A stretch of 64,000 nt of DNA from Candidatus Mycolicibacterium alkanivorans (GTDB lineage Bacteria; Actinomycetota; Actinomycetes; Mycobacteriales; Mycobacteriaceae): assembly GCF_022760805.1 (NCBI RefSeq), contig NZ_JAIVFL010000001.1, forward strand, positions 1,116,001 to 1,180,000. Reading direction: 5' to 3'. Below the pieces are notes generated by a model. It had not been told where the DNA came from. It did not search any database and saw nothing but the letters and a program-made list of their open reading frames with translations. Within the stretch, counting starts at the first letter, position 1; each line of letters opens with the position of its first letter. The position numbers were made by a program, and so were the translations under genes. This document shows positions 42,144 through 51,044 of this stretch, one piece after another.

Positions 42144-42959
42144 GTGCTGCTGGCAATCGACGTCCGTAACACCCACACTGTGGTGGGTCTGATCTCCGGG
42201 TCGGGTAATCACGCAAAAGTCGTGCAGCAGTGGCGTATCCGCACCGAATCCGAGGTCACCGCCGACGAACTCGCGCTGACCATCGAAGGGCTCATCGGCG
42301 ACGACTCCGAACGGCTGACCGGCGCCACCGGCCTTTCGACGGTTCCCTCGGTGCTGCACGAGGTCCGGTTGATGCTCGAGCAGTACTGGCCCTCGGTCCC
42401 GCACGTGCTCATCGAGCCGGGTGTTCGCACCGGGATCCCATTGCTCGTCGACAACCCCAAAGAGGTCGGTGCCGACCGCATCGTGAACTGCCTGGCTGCC
42501 TACGCCAAGTTCTCCTCGCCGGCCATCGTGGTGGACTTCGGATCCTCGATCTGTGTCGATGTCGTCTCCGCCAAGGGCGAATTCCTCGGTGGCGCAATCG
42601 CTCCGGGTGTTCAGGTCTCCTCCGACGCGGCCGCGGCCCGCTCCGCGGCGCTGCGCCGCGTCGAACTCACCCGGCCACGCTCGGTGGTCGGCAAGAACAC
42701 CGTGGAGTGCATGCAGGCAGGTGCGCTGTTCGGATTCGCCGGCCTGGTAGACGGATTGGTGAACAGGATCCGCGAGGATGTCGACGGGTTCGCCGGCTCC
42801 GATGTGACTGTGGTCGCCACCGGTCACTCCGCCCCGCTGATGCTGCCCGATCTGCACACCGTGCAGCACTACGATCAGCACCTCACCCTCGACGGGCTGC
42901 GAATGGTCTACGAGCGCAACCGCGACAACCAGCGCGGCCGGATCAAGTCCGCCCGGTGA
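42144..42959 (+). CDS. coaX: Type III pantothenate kinase
   Basis: 271 residues. Phosphorylates pantothenate, first step of CoA synthesis. N-terminal phosphate loop [38 protein letters not shown] and [13 protein letters not shown] fit CoaX. Start GTG 42144, 2 bp after the panD stop. The natural C-terminus RGRIKSAR is retained, but an IS relic on the other strand overlaps the last 17 bp, so the accessory region begins exactly here. Confidence 0.95.
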   Translation: MLLAIDVRNTHTVVGLISGSGNHAKVVQQWRIRTESEVTADELALTIEGLIGDDSERLTGATGLSTVPSVLHEVRLMLEQYWPSVPHVLIEPGVRTGIPLLVDNPKEVGADRIVNCLAAYAKFSSPAIVVDFGSSICVDVVSAKGEFLGGAIAPGVQVSSDAAAARSAALRRVELTRPRSVVGKNTVECMQAGALFGFAGLVDGLVNRIREDVDGFAGSDVTVVATGHSAPLMLPDLHTVQHYDQHLTLDGLRMVYERNRDNQRGRIKSAR

Positions 42960-43317
42960 GTTCATCCGCCGACATAAGTAATTCGTCGAGGGTTTCGGCC
43001 GGTGTTTCAACGCCCAGTGTTTTGCGGGGCCGGGTGTTGAGCTGCATGGCGACGTAGTCGGCCATTTCGGGACCACTGGCAGGCAAGGACTTTCGGTTGT
43101 TGCGGGTCGAGCCGGCCGCTTCCCTGGCTCGGGCCCAGTCCCGCATCTGGGACTGGTACAGACCCCCGCGGCGCAACGCCGCGCCTTTCTCGCCGTGCGG
43201 AGCTGCGAGGTATTCATCGAGGATCCGGTTGCGGTACTGCGCGGTAAACGTCCGACGGATCGGTCTGGGCGCCGGGTCAACCGGCTGCTCGCCATCTACC
43301 GGGTTCGCGCTGTCCAT
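42943..43317 (-). pseudogene. Fused relic of two transposase genes
   Basis: One open frame of 124 codons joins two unrelated transposase ends. Residues ~20-75 ([38 protein letters not shown]) are the helix-turn-helix region of an IS3-type OrfA. From residue ~83, [18 protein letters not shown] plus [11 protein letters not shown] is the C-terminal end of an IS30/IS3-type integrase core. The catalytic part is gone, so it is a deletion product although open. It overlaps the 3' end of coaX. Confidence 0.7.
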
Positions 43318-43948
43318 GCGTCAGGTAGGTCCAGTCTCGCCTTCGGGAAACAGTGAACTCGGGGAAGTCTGTTACAACCCGGGGATAACAAGTTAACTCT
43401 TGGGAAATCGCCGGAGGGACAGATGTTTGCTCGCTTGCGTGTCGCACTCGTTGTACGGCGAGGCTTCTGACTGTATGTGTGGTGGCCGCAACACCCGGTT
43501 TACGCAGGTGAGCAGGCGGTGAATCCGGTCACCCGGCCGCCAAAATTACACAGCCAAATGTGGGTTTAGTTATGGGCGTTTTACCCAGCTTGCGGGGTTG
43601 GACAGGACACAGTGGCATATCGGTTTGCACTGGCACACCACTTAGATGCCCTAGATGTTTACAAATCGATTTGGGGTCGGCAGATCTATTGCGGGCGTGT
43701 CCAACCGCTGGTAGCGTTCCGCCCGTCGCAACTGAAGCAATGGGGCAGTAGCTAATCAGCGTAGATTTGCGAAAAGCGCGACAGATCGTCGTTCTGAGGG
43801 CCAAATTGGGCTGGTGCGGATGTGTTGCACCGAGCCGCTTTGGCCCGTGGCACGCATAAAGCTTGCGTGGTGTCGATACGAGTGCTCGAGGCTTCGAGCC
43901 TGTGGCCGGCAGCGTGTGAATTGCTGAGCGTCAGCATCGGCTGACCCG
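43318..43948. promoter_or_regulatory. Long intergenic region upstream of the glycan operon
   Basis: 631 bp without a credible long gene. The sequence is visibly less GC-rich than the core genes, particularly 43500-43760. It contains a 15-codon ORF with a strong ribosome binding site (43423-43470) and must carry the promoter of the ten-gene operon. Low-GC islands like this are typical Lsr2 targets in mycobacteria, which is inference here. Confidence 0.55.
43423..43470 (+). CDS. Possible leader peptide (15 residues)
   Basis: ATG 43423 lies 5 bp after GGAGGGAC and encodes MFARLRVALVVRRGF before TGA 43468-43470. It is one of the best ribosome binding sites in the accessory region and lies about 480 bp ahead of the first operon gene. 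It is rich in Arg (4 of 15) and Val. It could be a translated leader, a small membrane-active peptide, or chance. Confidence 0.3.
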   Translation: MFARLRVALVVRRGF

Positions 43949-44878
43949 GTGACAGAACCTAAAAACGTACAGCTGAAAGAGATTTGGGGTTGGATCATGA
44001 CCCATCCTTTGGGGGTAAACGAAACGGGCGATGTCTCATCACCCGCAGAAACTGACATGGCGGTCGAAGAGCACGCGCCGAATCCATTGCGGTACATGGG
44101 CCAGTCGCACACGCGGATGCGTACCACAGCGCCCAGCCAGACTGTGAGCCTAGTCATCCCGGTCAGAAACGAGGCCCGTAACATCGCGTGGGTACTCGAA
44201 CAGATCGCAGACGACGTCGACGAGATCATTCTCGTCGACGGAGATTCAACCGATGCAACGCTGATCACCGCTCGCAGCTATCGGCCCGACATCAGGGTGG
44301 TGTCGCAGGACGGCCCGGGTAAGGGGAGTGCGCTGCGGACGGGCTTCTTGGCCGCCAAGGGCGATCTCATCGTGATGATGGACGCCGACGGCAGCATGGC
44401 GCCCCAAGAGATCCGCCACTACGTGCACTTCCTTTCCAACGGTTACGACTTCGTCAAAGGGTCACGGTTCATCGGGGGCGGAGGCTCGTTGGACATCACC
44501 CCGTTCCGTCGGCTGGGCAATTGGTTTTTGCTGACAGTGTTCAACTCGGTCTATGACTCCGACCTGACCGATCTCTGCTACGGATTCTGCGCGTTTCATC
44601 GTCGCTACCTGGAGCTGCTCCAATTGTCGGCAACTGGCTTCGAGATCGAGGCTGAGATGACCGTGCGCGCCATGCAGGCAGGCCTGCGGGTAGCCGAGGT
44701 TCCCAGTCTGGAACTTCCTCGGCGACACGGGAAGTCGAACCTGCGTGCGGTTCGTGACGGCATGAGGGTGCTGCGCACGGTGTTGAAGGGTCACCGCTCG
44801 GGGAACGTTCTGGAGGCTCTGGCGAACCGACGCGTTTCGGGCGCGCGGCCGGCGTCCCTGGCGCCGACCGGGTCGTGA
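43949..44878 (+). CDS. GT2 polyprenyl-phosphate glycosyltransferase
   Basis: 309 residues. After a ~60-residue variable N-terminus comes a GT-A domain: VSLVIPVRNEARNIAWVLEQ, ILVDGDSTDAT, and the metal motif MMDADGSM. FVKGSRFIGGGGSLDI and LTDLCYGFCAFHRRYL are typical of dolichyl-phosphate glucose/mannose synthase-like enzymes. It probably loads a sugar onto a polyprenyl phosphate as the first committed step of the operon. GTG 43949 is tentative; ATG 43997 is an alternative. First gene of the operon, with rfbF 69 bp downstream. Confidence 0.85.
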   Translation: MTEPKNVQLKEIWGWIMTHPLGVNETGDVSSPAETDMAVEEHAPNPLRYMGQSHTRMRTTAPSQTVSLVIPVRNEARNIAWVLEQIADDVDEIILVDGDSTDATLITARSYRPDIRVVSQDGPGKGSALRTGFLAAKGDLIVMMDADGSMAPQEIRHYVHFLSNGYDFVKGSRFIGGGGSLDITPFRRLGNWFLLTVFNSVYDSDLTDLCYGFCAFHRRYLELLQLSATGFEIEAEMTVRAMQAGLRVAEVPSLELPRRHGKSNLRAVRDGMRVLRTVLKGHRSGNVLEALANRRVSGARPASLAPTGS

Positions 44879-44947
44879 CGGCACCGTCGCCATTCTGCAA
44901 TCGGCATAAGCCGCATCAAGATTGCCATCACCAGTTAAGGGGCGTCG

Positions 44948-45733
44948 ATGAAAGCCGTAATTCTCGCCGGTGGGCGGGGCACACGAATTAGCGAAGAGTC
45001 GGAAAGCCGACCGAAACCGATGGTCGAGATCGGCGGCAAGCCGATCCTCTGGCACATCATGAAGATTTATGCTGCCGCCGGGGTCACGGATTTCGTCGTG
45101 CTCCTCGGGTACAAGGGCTACATGATCAAGGAATATTTCGCCAATTACTTCTTGCACAGCTCGGATTTGACGATCAACCTGGCCACCGACGCGGTCCAGA
45201 CTCTTGAGTCGAAGACGGAGCCGTGGACGGTGACCCTACTGGATACGGGTGCCGACACCATGACCGGTGGGCGGCTGCTCCGCGCCAAGAAACACATCGG
45301 CGACGACACGTTTTCGTTTACGTATGGCGACGGCGTGACCGACCTCGATGTCCGCAAAGTGATTGACTTCCACCGCAGTTCGGGCTCAATTGCGACCGTC
45401 ACGGCCGTCCAGCCGCCGGCGCGTTACGGCAAGCTGCAATTCGACGATGGCGGCGTTGACAAAGTCTCCTTCCTGGAGAAGCCGACCGGGGATGGCGGCT
45501 GGGTGAGTGGCGGGTTCTTCGTGGCCTCGCCGTCATTGCTCGACTACATCGAAGGCGACGACACCGTGTTCGAGCAGGCGCCGCTGCAGCGACTCGCAGC
45601 CGACGGTGAACTGTCGGCGTATCAGCACGACGGCTTCTGGCGGGGAATGGACACACTGTGGGACAAGATCTACCTCAACGAGCTCTGGGAGAACGACAAA
45701 GCTCCGTGGAAGATCTGGGACGAGGCTGCGTGA
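44948..45733 (+). CDS. rfbF: Glucose-1-phosphate cytidylyltransferase
   Basis: 261 residues. Makes CDP-glucose from CTP and glucose-1-phosphate. Nucleotidyltransferase start MKAVILAGGRGTRISEES with the activating SRPKPMVEIGGKPILWHIM; then LLGYKGYMIKEYF, SFTYGDGVTDL, and the family end WRGMDTLWDKIYLNELWE. AAGGGG lies 7-12 bp upstream of the ATG. The usual next enzyme, CDP-glucose 4,6-dehydratase, is not in the window. Confidence 0.93.
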   Translation: MKAVILAGGRGTRISEESESRPKPMVEIGGKPILWHIMKIYAAAGVTDFVVLLGYKGYMIKEYFANYFLHSSDLTINLATDAVQTLESKTEPWTVTLLDTGADTMTGGRLLRAKKHIGDDTFSFTYGDGVTDLDVRKVIDFHRSSGSIATVTAVQPPARYGKLQFDDGGVDKVSFLEKPTGDGGWVSGGFFVASPSLLDYIEGDDTVFEQAPLQRLAADGELSAYQHDGFWRGMDTLWDKIYLNELWENDKAPWKIWDEAA

Positions 45734-45786
45734 AAACCCTTGAATACCACGGCCTTCCACTACGAATCCGAGGGGAAGTGATTTAG

Positions 45787-47040
45787 ATGCGTTGTCGGTT
45801 GTGTGATTCGAATCGCCTACTGAGCGTGCTTGATCTGGGCGCGAGTCCGCCTTCGCAGAGCTTTCTGACCGCCGATCGACTCGATGCGCCAGAGCCGACG
45901 TTCCCGCTTCACCTTCGGCTGTGCCAGTCCTGCCTGCTGCTTCAAGTTCCGGCATTGATCACGTCGGAGGACACCTTCACCGAGTACGCGTACTTCTCGT
46001 CCTACTCCGACACTTGGGTGCAGCACGCGAAGCGCTTCGTCGACGACGCTGCGGGACGCCTGGGGCTCGGCCCTGAATCGTTTGTGGTCGAGGTCGCCAG
46101 CAACGACGGTTACCTGCTCCAGCACGTTCTGGCCGCGGGCATACCGTGCCTGGGGATCGAGCCGTCGGTGAACGTCGGCGCCGCCGCGCGCAAGCGTGGC
46201 GTTCCCACCCAAACTTCCTTTCTCGACGAAGAAGTGGCCAGGGGAGTCCGGGCAGAAATGGGGCCGGCGGATCTGGTGGTGGCCAACAACGTCTACGCGC
46301 ACATCCCAGACCTGTTGGGCTTCACCCGATCGTTGCGCGAACTGCTGAGTGACGACGGCTGGCTGAGCATCGAGGTGCATCACGCGTTGAACCTCGTAGC
46401 GTTGGGTCAGTTCGACACCATCTACCACGAGCATTTCCAGTACTACACGGTGTTGTCCATTACGCGAGCGCTGGCCACTGCCGGTCTCAAGGTCGTCGAT
46501 GTCGAATTGATACCGACACATGGCGGTTCGATCCGGGCGTGGGCGCGGCCGCAGGAGAGCGCAGGAGCTCCGAGTGAACGCGTCACCGAAGCGCTGCGTA
46601 TCGAGGAACAGGAGGGGCTGCACCACGTCGACGGGTATCTGCAACTGCGCCCCAGGGCTGAGGCGATCCGCCAGGAGCTGTTGAGATACCTGCTGGATTG
46701 TCGCGCCGTGGGTAAGCGCGTCGTCGGCTACGGAGCGCCGGCGAAGGGCAACACACTTCTCAACTACTGCGGGATACGCAGCGACCTACTTGAGTACACC
46801 GTGGACCTCAACCCGTATAAGCAGGGCATGTTCACTCCAGGGACACGAATCCCAATCCTCGATCCGATCCAGATCGACAAGGACCAGCCCGAGGTCGTGC
46901 TGGCGCTGCCGTGGAACCTCGAACCAGAGCTGGTGCGGCAGCTCGCCCATATCGCGGAGTGGGGTGGCGAATTGGTCTTTCCGCTGCCCACACTGCACAG
47001 CGCAGCGCTCCCGAGTCGTCAACAACGTGAGGGGGAGTAG
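45787..47040 (+). CDS. Zinc-type sugar C-methyltransferase (TylCIII/NovU/TcaB9-like)
   Basis: 417 residues. N-terminal zinc module with two Cys pairs (CRLCDSN and CQSCLLLQ), then a SAM fold with VVEVASNDGYLLQ (~100). The active site YHEHFQYYT (~220) supplies the His/Glu dyad of sugar C-methyltransferases. The C-terminal GYGAPAKGNTLLNYCG nucleotide-sugar domain completes the three-domain family. These enzymes put a methyl branch on C-3 of 4-keto nucleotide sugars. It is intact by motif. The SDR gene begins 4 bp later. Confidence 0.92.
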   Translation: MRCRLCDSNRLLSVLDLGASPPSQSFLTADRLDAPEPTFPLHLRLCQSCLLLQVPALITSEDTFTEYAYFSSYSDTWVQHAKRFVDDAAGRLGLGPESFVVEVASNDGYLLQHVLAAGIPCLGIEPSVNVGAAARKRGVPTQTSFLDEEVARGVRAEMGPADLVVANNVYAHIPDLLGFTRSLRELLSDDGWLSIEVHHALNLVALGQFDTIYHEHFQYYTVLSITRALATAGLKVVDVELIPTHGGSIRAWARPQESAGAPSERVTEALRIEEQEGLHHVDGYLQLRPRAEAIRQELLRYLLDCRAVGKRVVGYGAPAKGNTLLNYCGIRSDLLEYTVDLNPYKQGMFTPGTRIPILDPIQIDKDQPEVVLALPWNLEPELVRQLAHIAEWGGELVFPLPTLHSAALPSRQQREGE

Positions 47041-47044
47041 CACT

Positions 47045-48073
47045 ATGCGCGTGTTGGTCACTGGTCATCAGGGTTACCTCGGCACGGTTATGGTGCCGAT
47101 ACTGCAGGCGGCTGGGCACGATGTGACGGGTTTGGACTGCGGGTTCTTCGCTGAGTGTGTGCTGGGACCGGAACCGAAGGATCCGCCGGGCATCCGGGTG
47201 GACCTGCGCGACGTGACCGTCGACCAATTGGTCGGTTTCGACGCGGTCATTCACCTTGCGGCGTTGTCCAACGATCCGCTCGGCGCGCTGGCGCCGCAGA
47301 TCACTTACGACATCAACCATCACGCGTCGGTCCGGTTGGCGCGGTCGGCCAAGGCCGCCGGAGTGCGGAGGTTTCTCTATGCTTCGACGTGCTCGGTTTA
47401 CGGTGCGGCGGGCGATGGCCTGGTGACCGAAGATGCTCCGCTGCAACCGTTGACGCCCTACGCCGAGAGCAAGGTCCGAGTGGAGGACGACGTCGCCGCG
47501 CTCGCCGACGAGTCCTTTTCGCCGGTATTCCTGCGCAATGCCACCGCGTTCGGCTTCTCGCCGCGGCTGCGCGCGGACATCGTGCTGAACAACCTGGTGG
47601 GGCACGCCGTGCTCACTGGCGAGGTTCGAGTCCTCTCAGACGGCACACCGTGGCGTCCGCTGGTGCACGCCCGAGACATCGCAGCGGCGTTCCTCGCCGC
47701 GATGGAGGCGCCAATCAGCAAGATCCATTGCACCGCATACAATGTCGGGTCTGAAGCGAACAACCTGACCGTGGCCGACATTGCGCAGTCCGTCGCCGAC
47801 GTGGTACCTGGCGCCAAGTTGTCGATCACTGGAGAGACAGGGTCGGATCCGCGCTCCTATCAGGTGGATTTCTCGGCCTTCCGGCGCGCGCTCGGTTTCG
47901 AGACGTCGTGGTCGGTGCGCGACGGGGCTGCTGAGCTGTTCGAGGCGTACGTATCCGAAGGTCTCACCGAGCACACCTTCACCAGGAGGTTCACCCGGCT
48001 ACCTCATCTGGATTCGCTGCGTGCGTCAGGTTCCCTCGACGAGTCGATGCGGTGGGTCAAGGCAGCCGTATGA
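47045..48073 (+). CDS. NAD-dependent epimerase/reductase (extended SDR)
   Basis: 342 residues. Rossmann motif GHQGYLG at residues 7-13 (a GxxGxxG variant), VIHLAALSNDPLGAL, catalytic STCSVYG and YAESK, and FLRNATAFGFSPRLR. It resembles CDP/dTDP-sugar epimerases and 4-ketoreductases found in branched-sugar clusters. It probably epimerises or reduces the C-methylated keto sugar. GAGGGGG precedes the ATG at 6-12 bp. The TGA overlaps the next ATG. Confidence 0.9.
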   Translation: MRVLVTGHQGYLGTVMVPILQAAGHDVTGLDCGFFAECVLGPEPKDPPGIRVDLRDVTVDQLVGFDAVIHLAALSNDPLGALAPQITYDINHHASVRLARSAKAAGVRRFLYASTCSVYGAAGDGLVTEDAPLQPLTPYAESKVRVEDDVAALADESFSPVFLRNATAFGFSPRLRADIVLNNLVGHAVLTGEVRVLSDGTPWRPLVHARDIAAAFLAAMEAPISKIHCTAYNVGSEANNLTVADIAQSVADVVPGAKLSITGETGSDPRSYQVDFSAFRRALGFETSWSVRDGAAELFEAYVSEGLTEHTFTRRFTRLPHLDSLRASGSLDESMRWVKAAV

Positions 48074-49158
48074 GCAAGGGCACGAACGGCTGTCGAGGGT
48101 GCGGCGAGCCCACCACCGTCAGGGTGCTGGACTTCGGCAATGTCCCTGCACCGGATCACTTTCCGCTCGTAACGGAGCCGATCGGGGTTGGCGAGGCGTG
48201 TCACGGGTTGGCCATCGACCTGTGCGGTTCTTGCGGCCTGGCGCAGCTGTCCGACGACGACACCTCGGGTGAGGAGTTGCACGGTTTGGAGCCGCAGGCG
48301 TTGCGGGATCAGGCTGAGGTCGCAGTTAAGCACGTCGCGGCGGCGGGATGGTTGCGGGGAGACACCGTGCTCGAGTTCGAGAGCCCGCACAGCGGCACGT
48401 GGATTCCGCTTGTCACTGAGTACGGATTCAGCACGACCACATCGGATGCTGACGTGGTGCTCGACTGTTTCGGCATCATGCACGAGCCAGACCAGCGGAG
48501 TTCGTTCGCACGCCGTGCCGAGGCGACACGCGAGGACGGGGTGTTGCTTCTGCAGTACCAATCCCTTGTCACGATCGTGGAGCAAGGGCAGTGGAATGCG
48601 TTGCGGCATGGGCATTTCGCGTACTACTCGGTCACCACGCTGGCGCGGATGCTGAAAGACGCCGGCATGAGCATCGCGAGCCTATGGGAGTTCGACCTCT
48701 ACGGCGGAACGGTGCTGGTAGCCGCTGTGCACGGAGACGTCGAGCCCGACGAATCGGTGCGGCGCCTGCTGGCGAAGGAGGAGGCGATGGGCATCACGAC
48801 CGCAGAGTCGCTGGCTGTCCTGCAGGAGACCGCCGACCAGGATGTCGACTCGTTGGTGAGTTGGCTCGAGGAGGAGGCGGCGGCCGGCCATACGGTCTAC
48901 GCGTATGCCGCTGCGTCGAAGGCGGTCTCGCTCTTCAGCCGCGCAGGAATCACGACACGACTGGTCACGGCGGTCGCCGATGCCTCACCGGCGAAACAGG
49001 GCCGACGGATGCCGGCAACCGACATTCCGATCGTCTCGCCCGCCGAGCTGCTTGCCGCCAACCCCGATCGGGTGCTGCTGACGCTTGCCGATCTACTGCC
49101 CGAGGTGAGCGCGCGCTTTCCCGAACTCGACGGACGATGGAGGGCGCACGGGCTATGA
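48070..49158 (+). CDS. Divergent paralogue of the zinc-type sugar C-methyltransferase
   Basis: 362 residues. It keeps the family layout, with N-terminal zinc Cys pairs (CRGCGEP and CGSCGLAQ) and the C-terminal YAYAAASKAVSLFSRAG region. The SAM loop reads LEFESPHSGTW instead of the VVEVASNDGYL of its neighbour. The active site reads LRHGHFAYYS rather than YHEHFQYYT. SAM binding and C-methylation are therefore doubtful. It may act as a partner subunit or on another carbon. Coupled on both sides by ATGA overlaps. Confidence 0.75.
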   Translation: MSKGTNGCRGCGEPTTVRVLDFGNVPAPDHFPLVTEPIGVGEACHGLAIDLCGSCGLAQLSDDDTSGEELHGLEPQALRDQAEVAVKHVAAAGWLRGDTVLEFESPHSGTWIPLVTEYGFSTTTSDADVVLDCFGIMHEPDQRSSFARRAEATREDGVLLLQYQSLVTIVEQGQWNALRHGHFAYYSVTTLARMLKDAGMSIASLWEFDLYGGTVLVAAVHGDVEPDESVRRLLAKEEAMGITTAESLAVLQETADQDVDSLVSWLEEEAAAGHTVYAYAAASKAVSLFSRAGITTRLVTAVADASPAKQGRRMPATDIPIVSPAELLAANPDRVLLTLADLLPEVSARFPELDGRWRAHGL

Positions 49159-51044
49159 CCGCTGTACCCAAAGAGTTGGACGATGAGCACAGTCAGCTCG
49201 GTAACCGGCACCCGAAGGTGTCGGTGTGCATTCCCGCCTACCAGGCCGAGCAATACCTGCAGGGCGTGGTGGACAGCATCCTGGCCCAGGACTACCCCGA
49301 CCTGGAACTGGTCGTCGTGGACAACAACAGCAGTGACGGCACCCGCGCGATTCTCGAGGCGGTGAAGGACGACCGACTGCGCGTGATTCGCAACACGACC
49401 ACCTTGCCAGTCTTCGACAACTGGAACTTCACCGTACGCCAGGCGCGGGGAGACTTCGTAAAGCTGATCTGCGTCGACGACGCGCTCGGGCCGGGCTGCA
49501 TCGGCGTGCAGGCCGCGGTGCTCGAGAGCGTACCCGAGGTGGCACTGGTCTCGGTCAGGACCGATTACATCGACGACGACGGAGAAGTGGTCATGGGATC
49601 ACGGGGACTGCCGGGAATCGTCGGACGAGTTCCTGCCGACCGGGTGGTTCGACAGATCATCCGGAGCGGCGCAAATCCGATCGGGGGCCCCGTGTCGGTA
49701 ATGTTCAGACGCACCGACTTCGAGCGATCCGGCGGATTCGACCCGAACTACCCCTTCCTTGCGGACATGCACCTGTGGGTGCGGCTGCTTCGTCGTGGCG
49801 ACTTCTACGGCGTGCCAGGAACGCACGCTTCATTTCGGATCCGGCGCGGGTCGATGCACGGGCTGACGTCGGCACGTGAACAGCTCGCCCAATCCATCGA
49901 GTTCGACAGACTGCTCGCCGCTGATCCCCGGTGGAGCATCTCAACCGCGGATCGAGTGCGTGGCCGAGTGCGGTGCTACGAGCAAACGCTGCGGCGGACG
50001 GTGTTGTTCGCCTCGACGACGTGGCGCGTCAAGCGACGAGGTCGTCGACCTATCGCGCTCAAGGAAGTCGTCGACGCGGGTTCGGGTGTCCAGTCGTCCG
50101 GCACGGTCGGAAGCCTGACGACGGTGATCTGCGCGTACACCACCGCGCGTTGGGAGCACATCTGCCAGTCAGTGGAATCCGTTCTGGCCCAAGACTTCAC
50201 GGATTCGAATGTCGTCGTGGTGATCGACCACTGCCTGGAGCTGTATCAGATGGCCTGCGACCGGTTCGGCTCCGAGGAGCGGGTGACCGTGCTCGAGAGC
50301 AGCCAAGAGCGTGGGCTGTCGGGTGCACGCAACGCCGGGGTCGAAGCAGCGGACGGCGACGTCATCGCGTTCGTCGATGACGACGCGGTGACCGAACCGG
50401 GCTGGGCGCGAGCCCTGATGCGCCACTATCGCCACGAACGGGTGGCTGGCGTGGGCGGATACGCGGCTCCCGTCTGGCCTGAGCACCGGCCGGCGTGGAT
50501 GCCGACCGAGTTCGACTGGGTCGTCGGCTGCAGCTACACGGGACAGCCGACCGAATTGGCGGCGGTGCGGAACCCATTGGGGTGCAACATGTCCCTTCGT
50601 CGGTCAGTGCTTGACACGGTGGGGGGCTTCAGGTCGGAGGTGGGCCGGATCGGCTCACACCCAGTGGGAGGCGAGGAAACCGAGCTCTGCATCCGCATCG
50701 CCGCGAACGATCCGTCGGCCATGATCCTGTTCGATCCGGAAGCACGCGTCCAACACCATGTCTCGGCTGATCGCACGACGCTGCGCTACTTTCGTCGCCG
50801 GTGTTATCACGAAGGCATGTCCAAGGCTGTCGTGACCGAGCTGGCCCAGGCGACCAAGGCGCTTAGCACGGAGCGTTCCTACACGCTGGGCGTTCTCCCG
50901 AGGGCGATCTTGCGCGAATCGATGTCGATGCGCGGCGATGGGTTCGCCAGGGCCGGGGTCATGGTGTTGGGGCTCGCGGTCACGACGTCCGGCTACCTGA
51001 ATGCCAAGGCGCGACGTTGGCTGCCGACCAGGCGAGCCCGGTGA
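49155..51044 (+). CDS. Tandem GT2-GT2 bifunctional glycosyltransferase
   Basis: 629 residues with two GT-A family 2 domains. First (~20-250): VSVCIPAYQAEQYLQGVVD, VVDNNSSDGT, ICVDDALGPG. Second (~320-560): TTVICAYTTARWEHICQSVE, ERGLSGARNAG, IAFVDDDAVTEPGW, GGEETELCIRI. A short basic C-terminal helix may touch the membrane. Two different linkages per polypeptide are expected, as in fused polymer synthases. ATG 49155 overlaps the previous stop. Much of the gene would be mis-called if started upstream inside the methyltransferase. Confidence 0.9.
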   Translation: MTAVPKELDDEHSQLGNRHPKVSVCIPAYQAEQYLQGVVDSILAQDYPDLELVVVDNNSSDGTRAILEAVKDDRLRVIRNTTTLPVFDNWNFTVRQARGDFVKLICVDDALGPGCIGVQAAVLESVPEVALVSVRTDYIDDDGEVVMGSRGLPGIVGRVPADRVVRQIIRSGANPIGGPVSVMFRRTDFERSGGFDPNYPFLADMHLWVRLLRRGDFYGVPGTHASFRIRRGSMHGLTSAREQLAQSIEFDRLLAADPRWSISTADRVRGRVRCYEQTLRRTVLFASTTWRVKRRGRRPIALKEVVDAGSGVQSSGTVGSLTTVICAYTTARWEHICQSVESVLAQDFTDSNVVVVIDHCLELYQMACDRFGSEERVTVLESSQERGLSGARNAGVEAADGDVIAFVDDDAVTEPGWARALMRHYRHERVAGVGGYAAPVWPEHRPAWMPTEFDWVVGCSYTGQPTELAAVRNPLGCNMSLRRSVLDTVGGFRSEVGRIGSHPVGGEETELCIRIAANDPSAMILFDPEARVQHHVSADRTTLRYFRRRCYHEGMSKAVVTELAQATKALSTERSYTLGVLPRAILRESMSMRGDGFARAGVMVLGLAVTTSGYLNAKARRWLPTRRAR

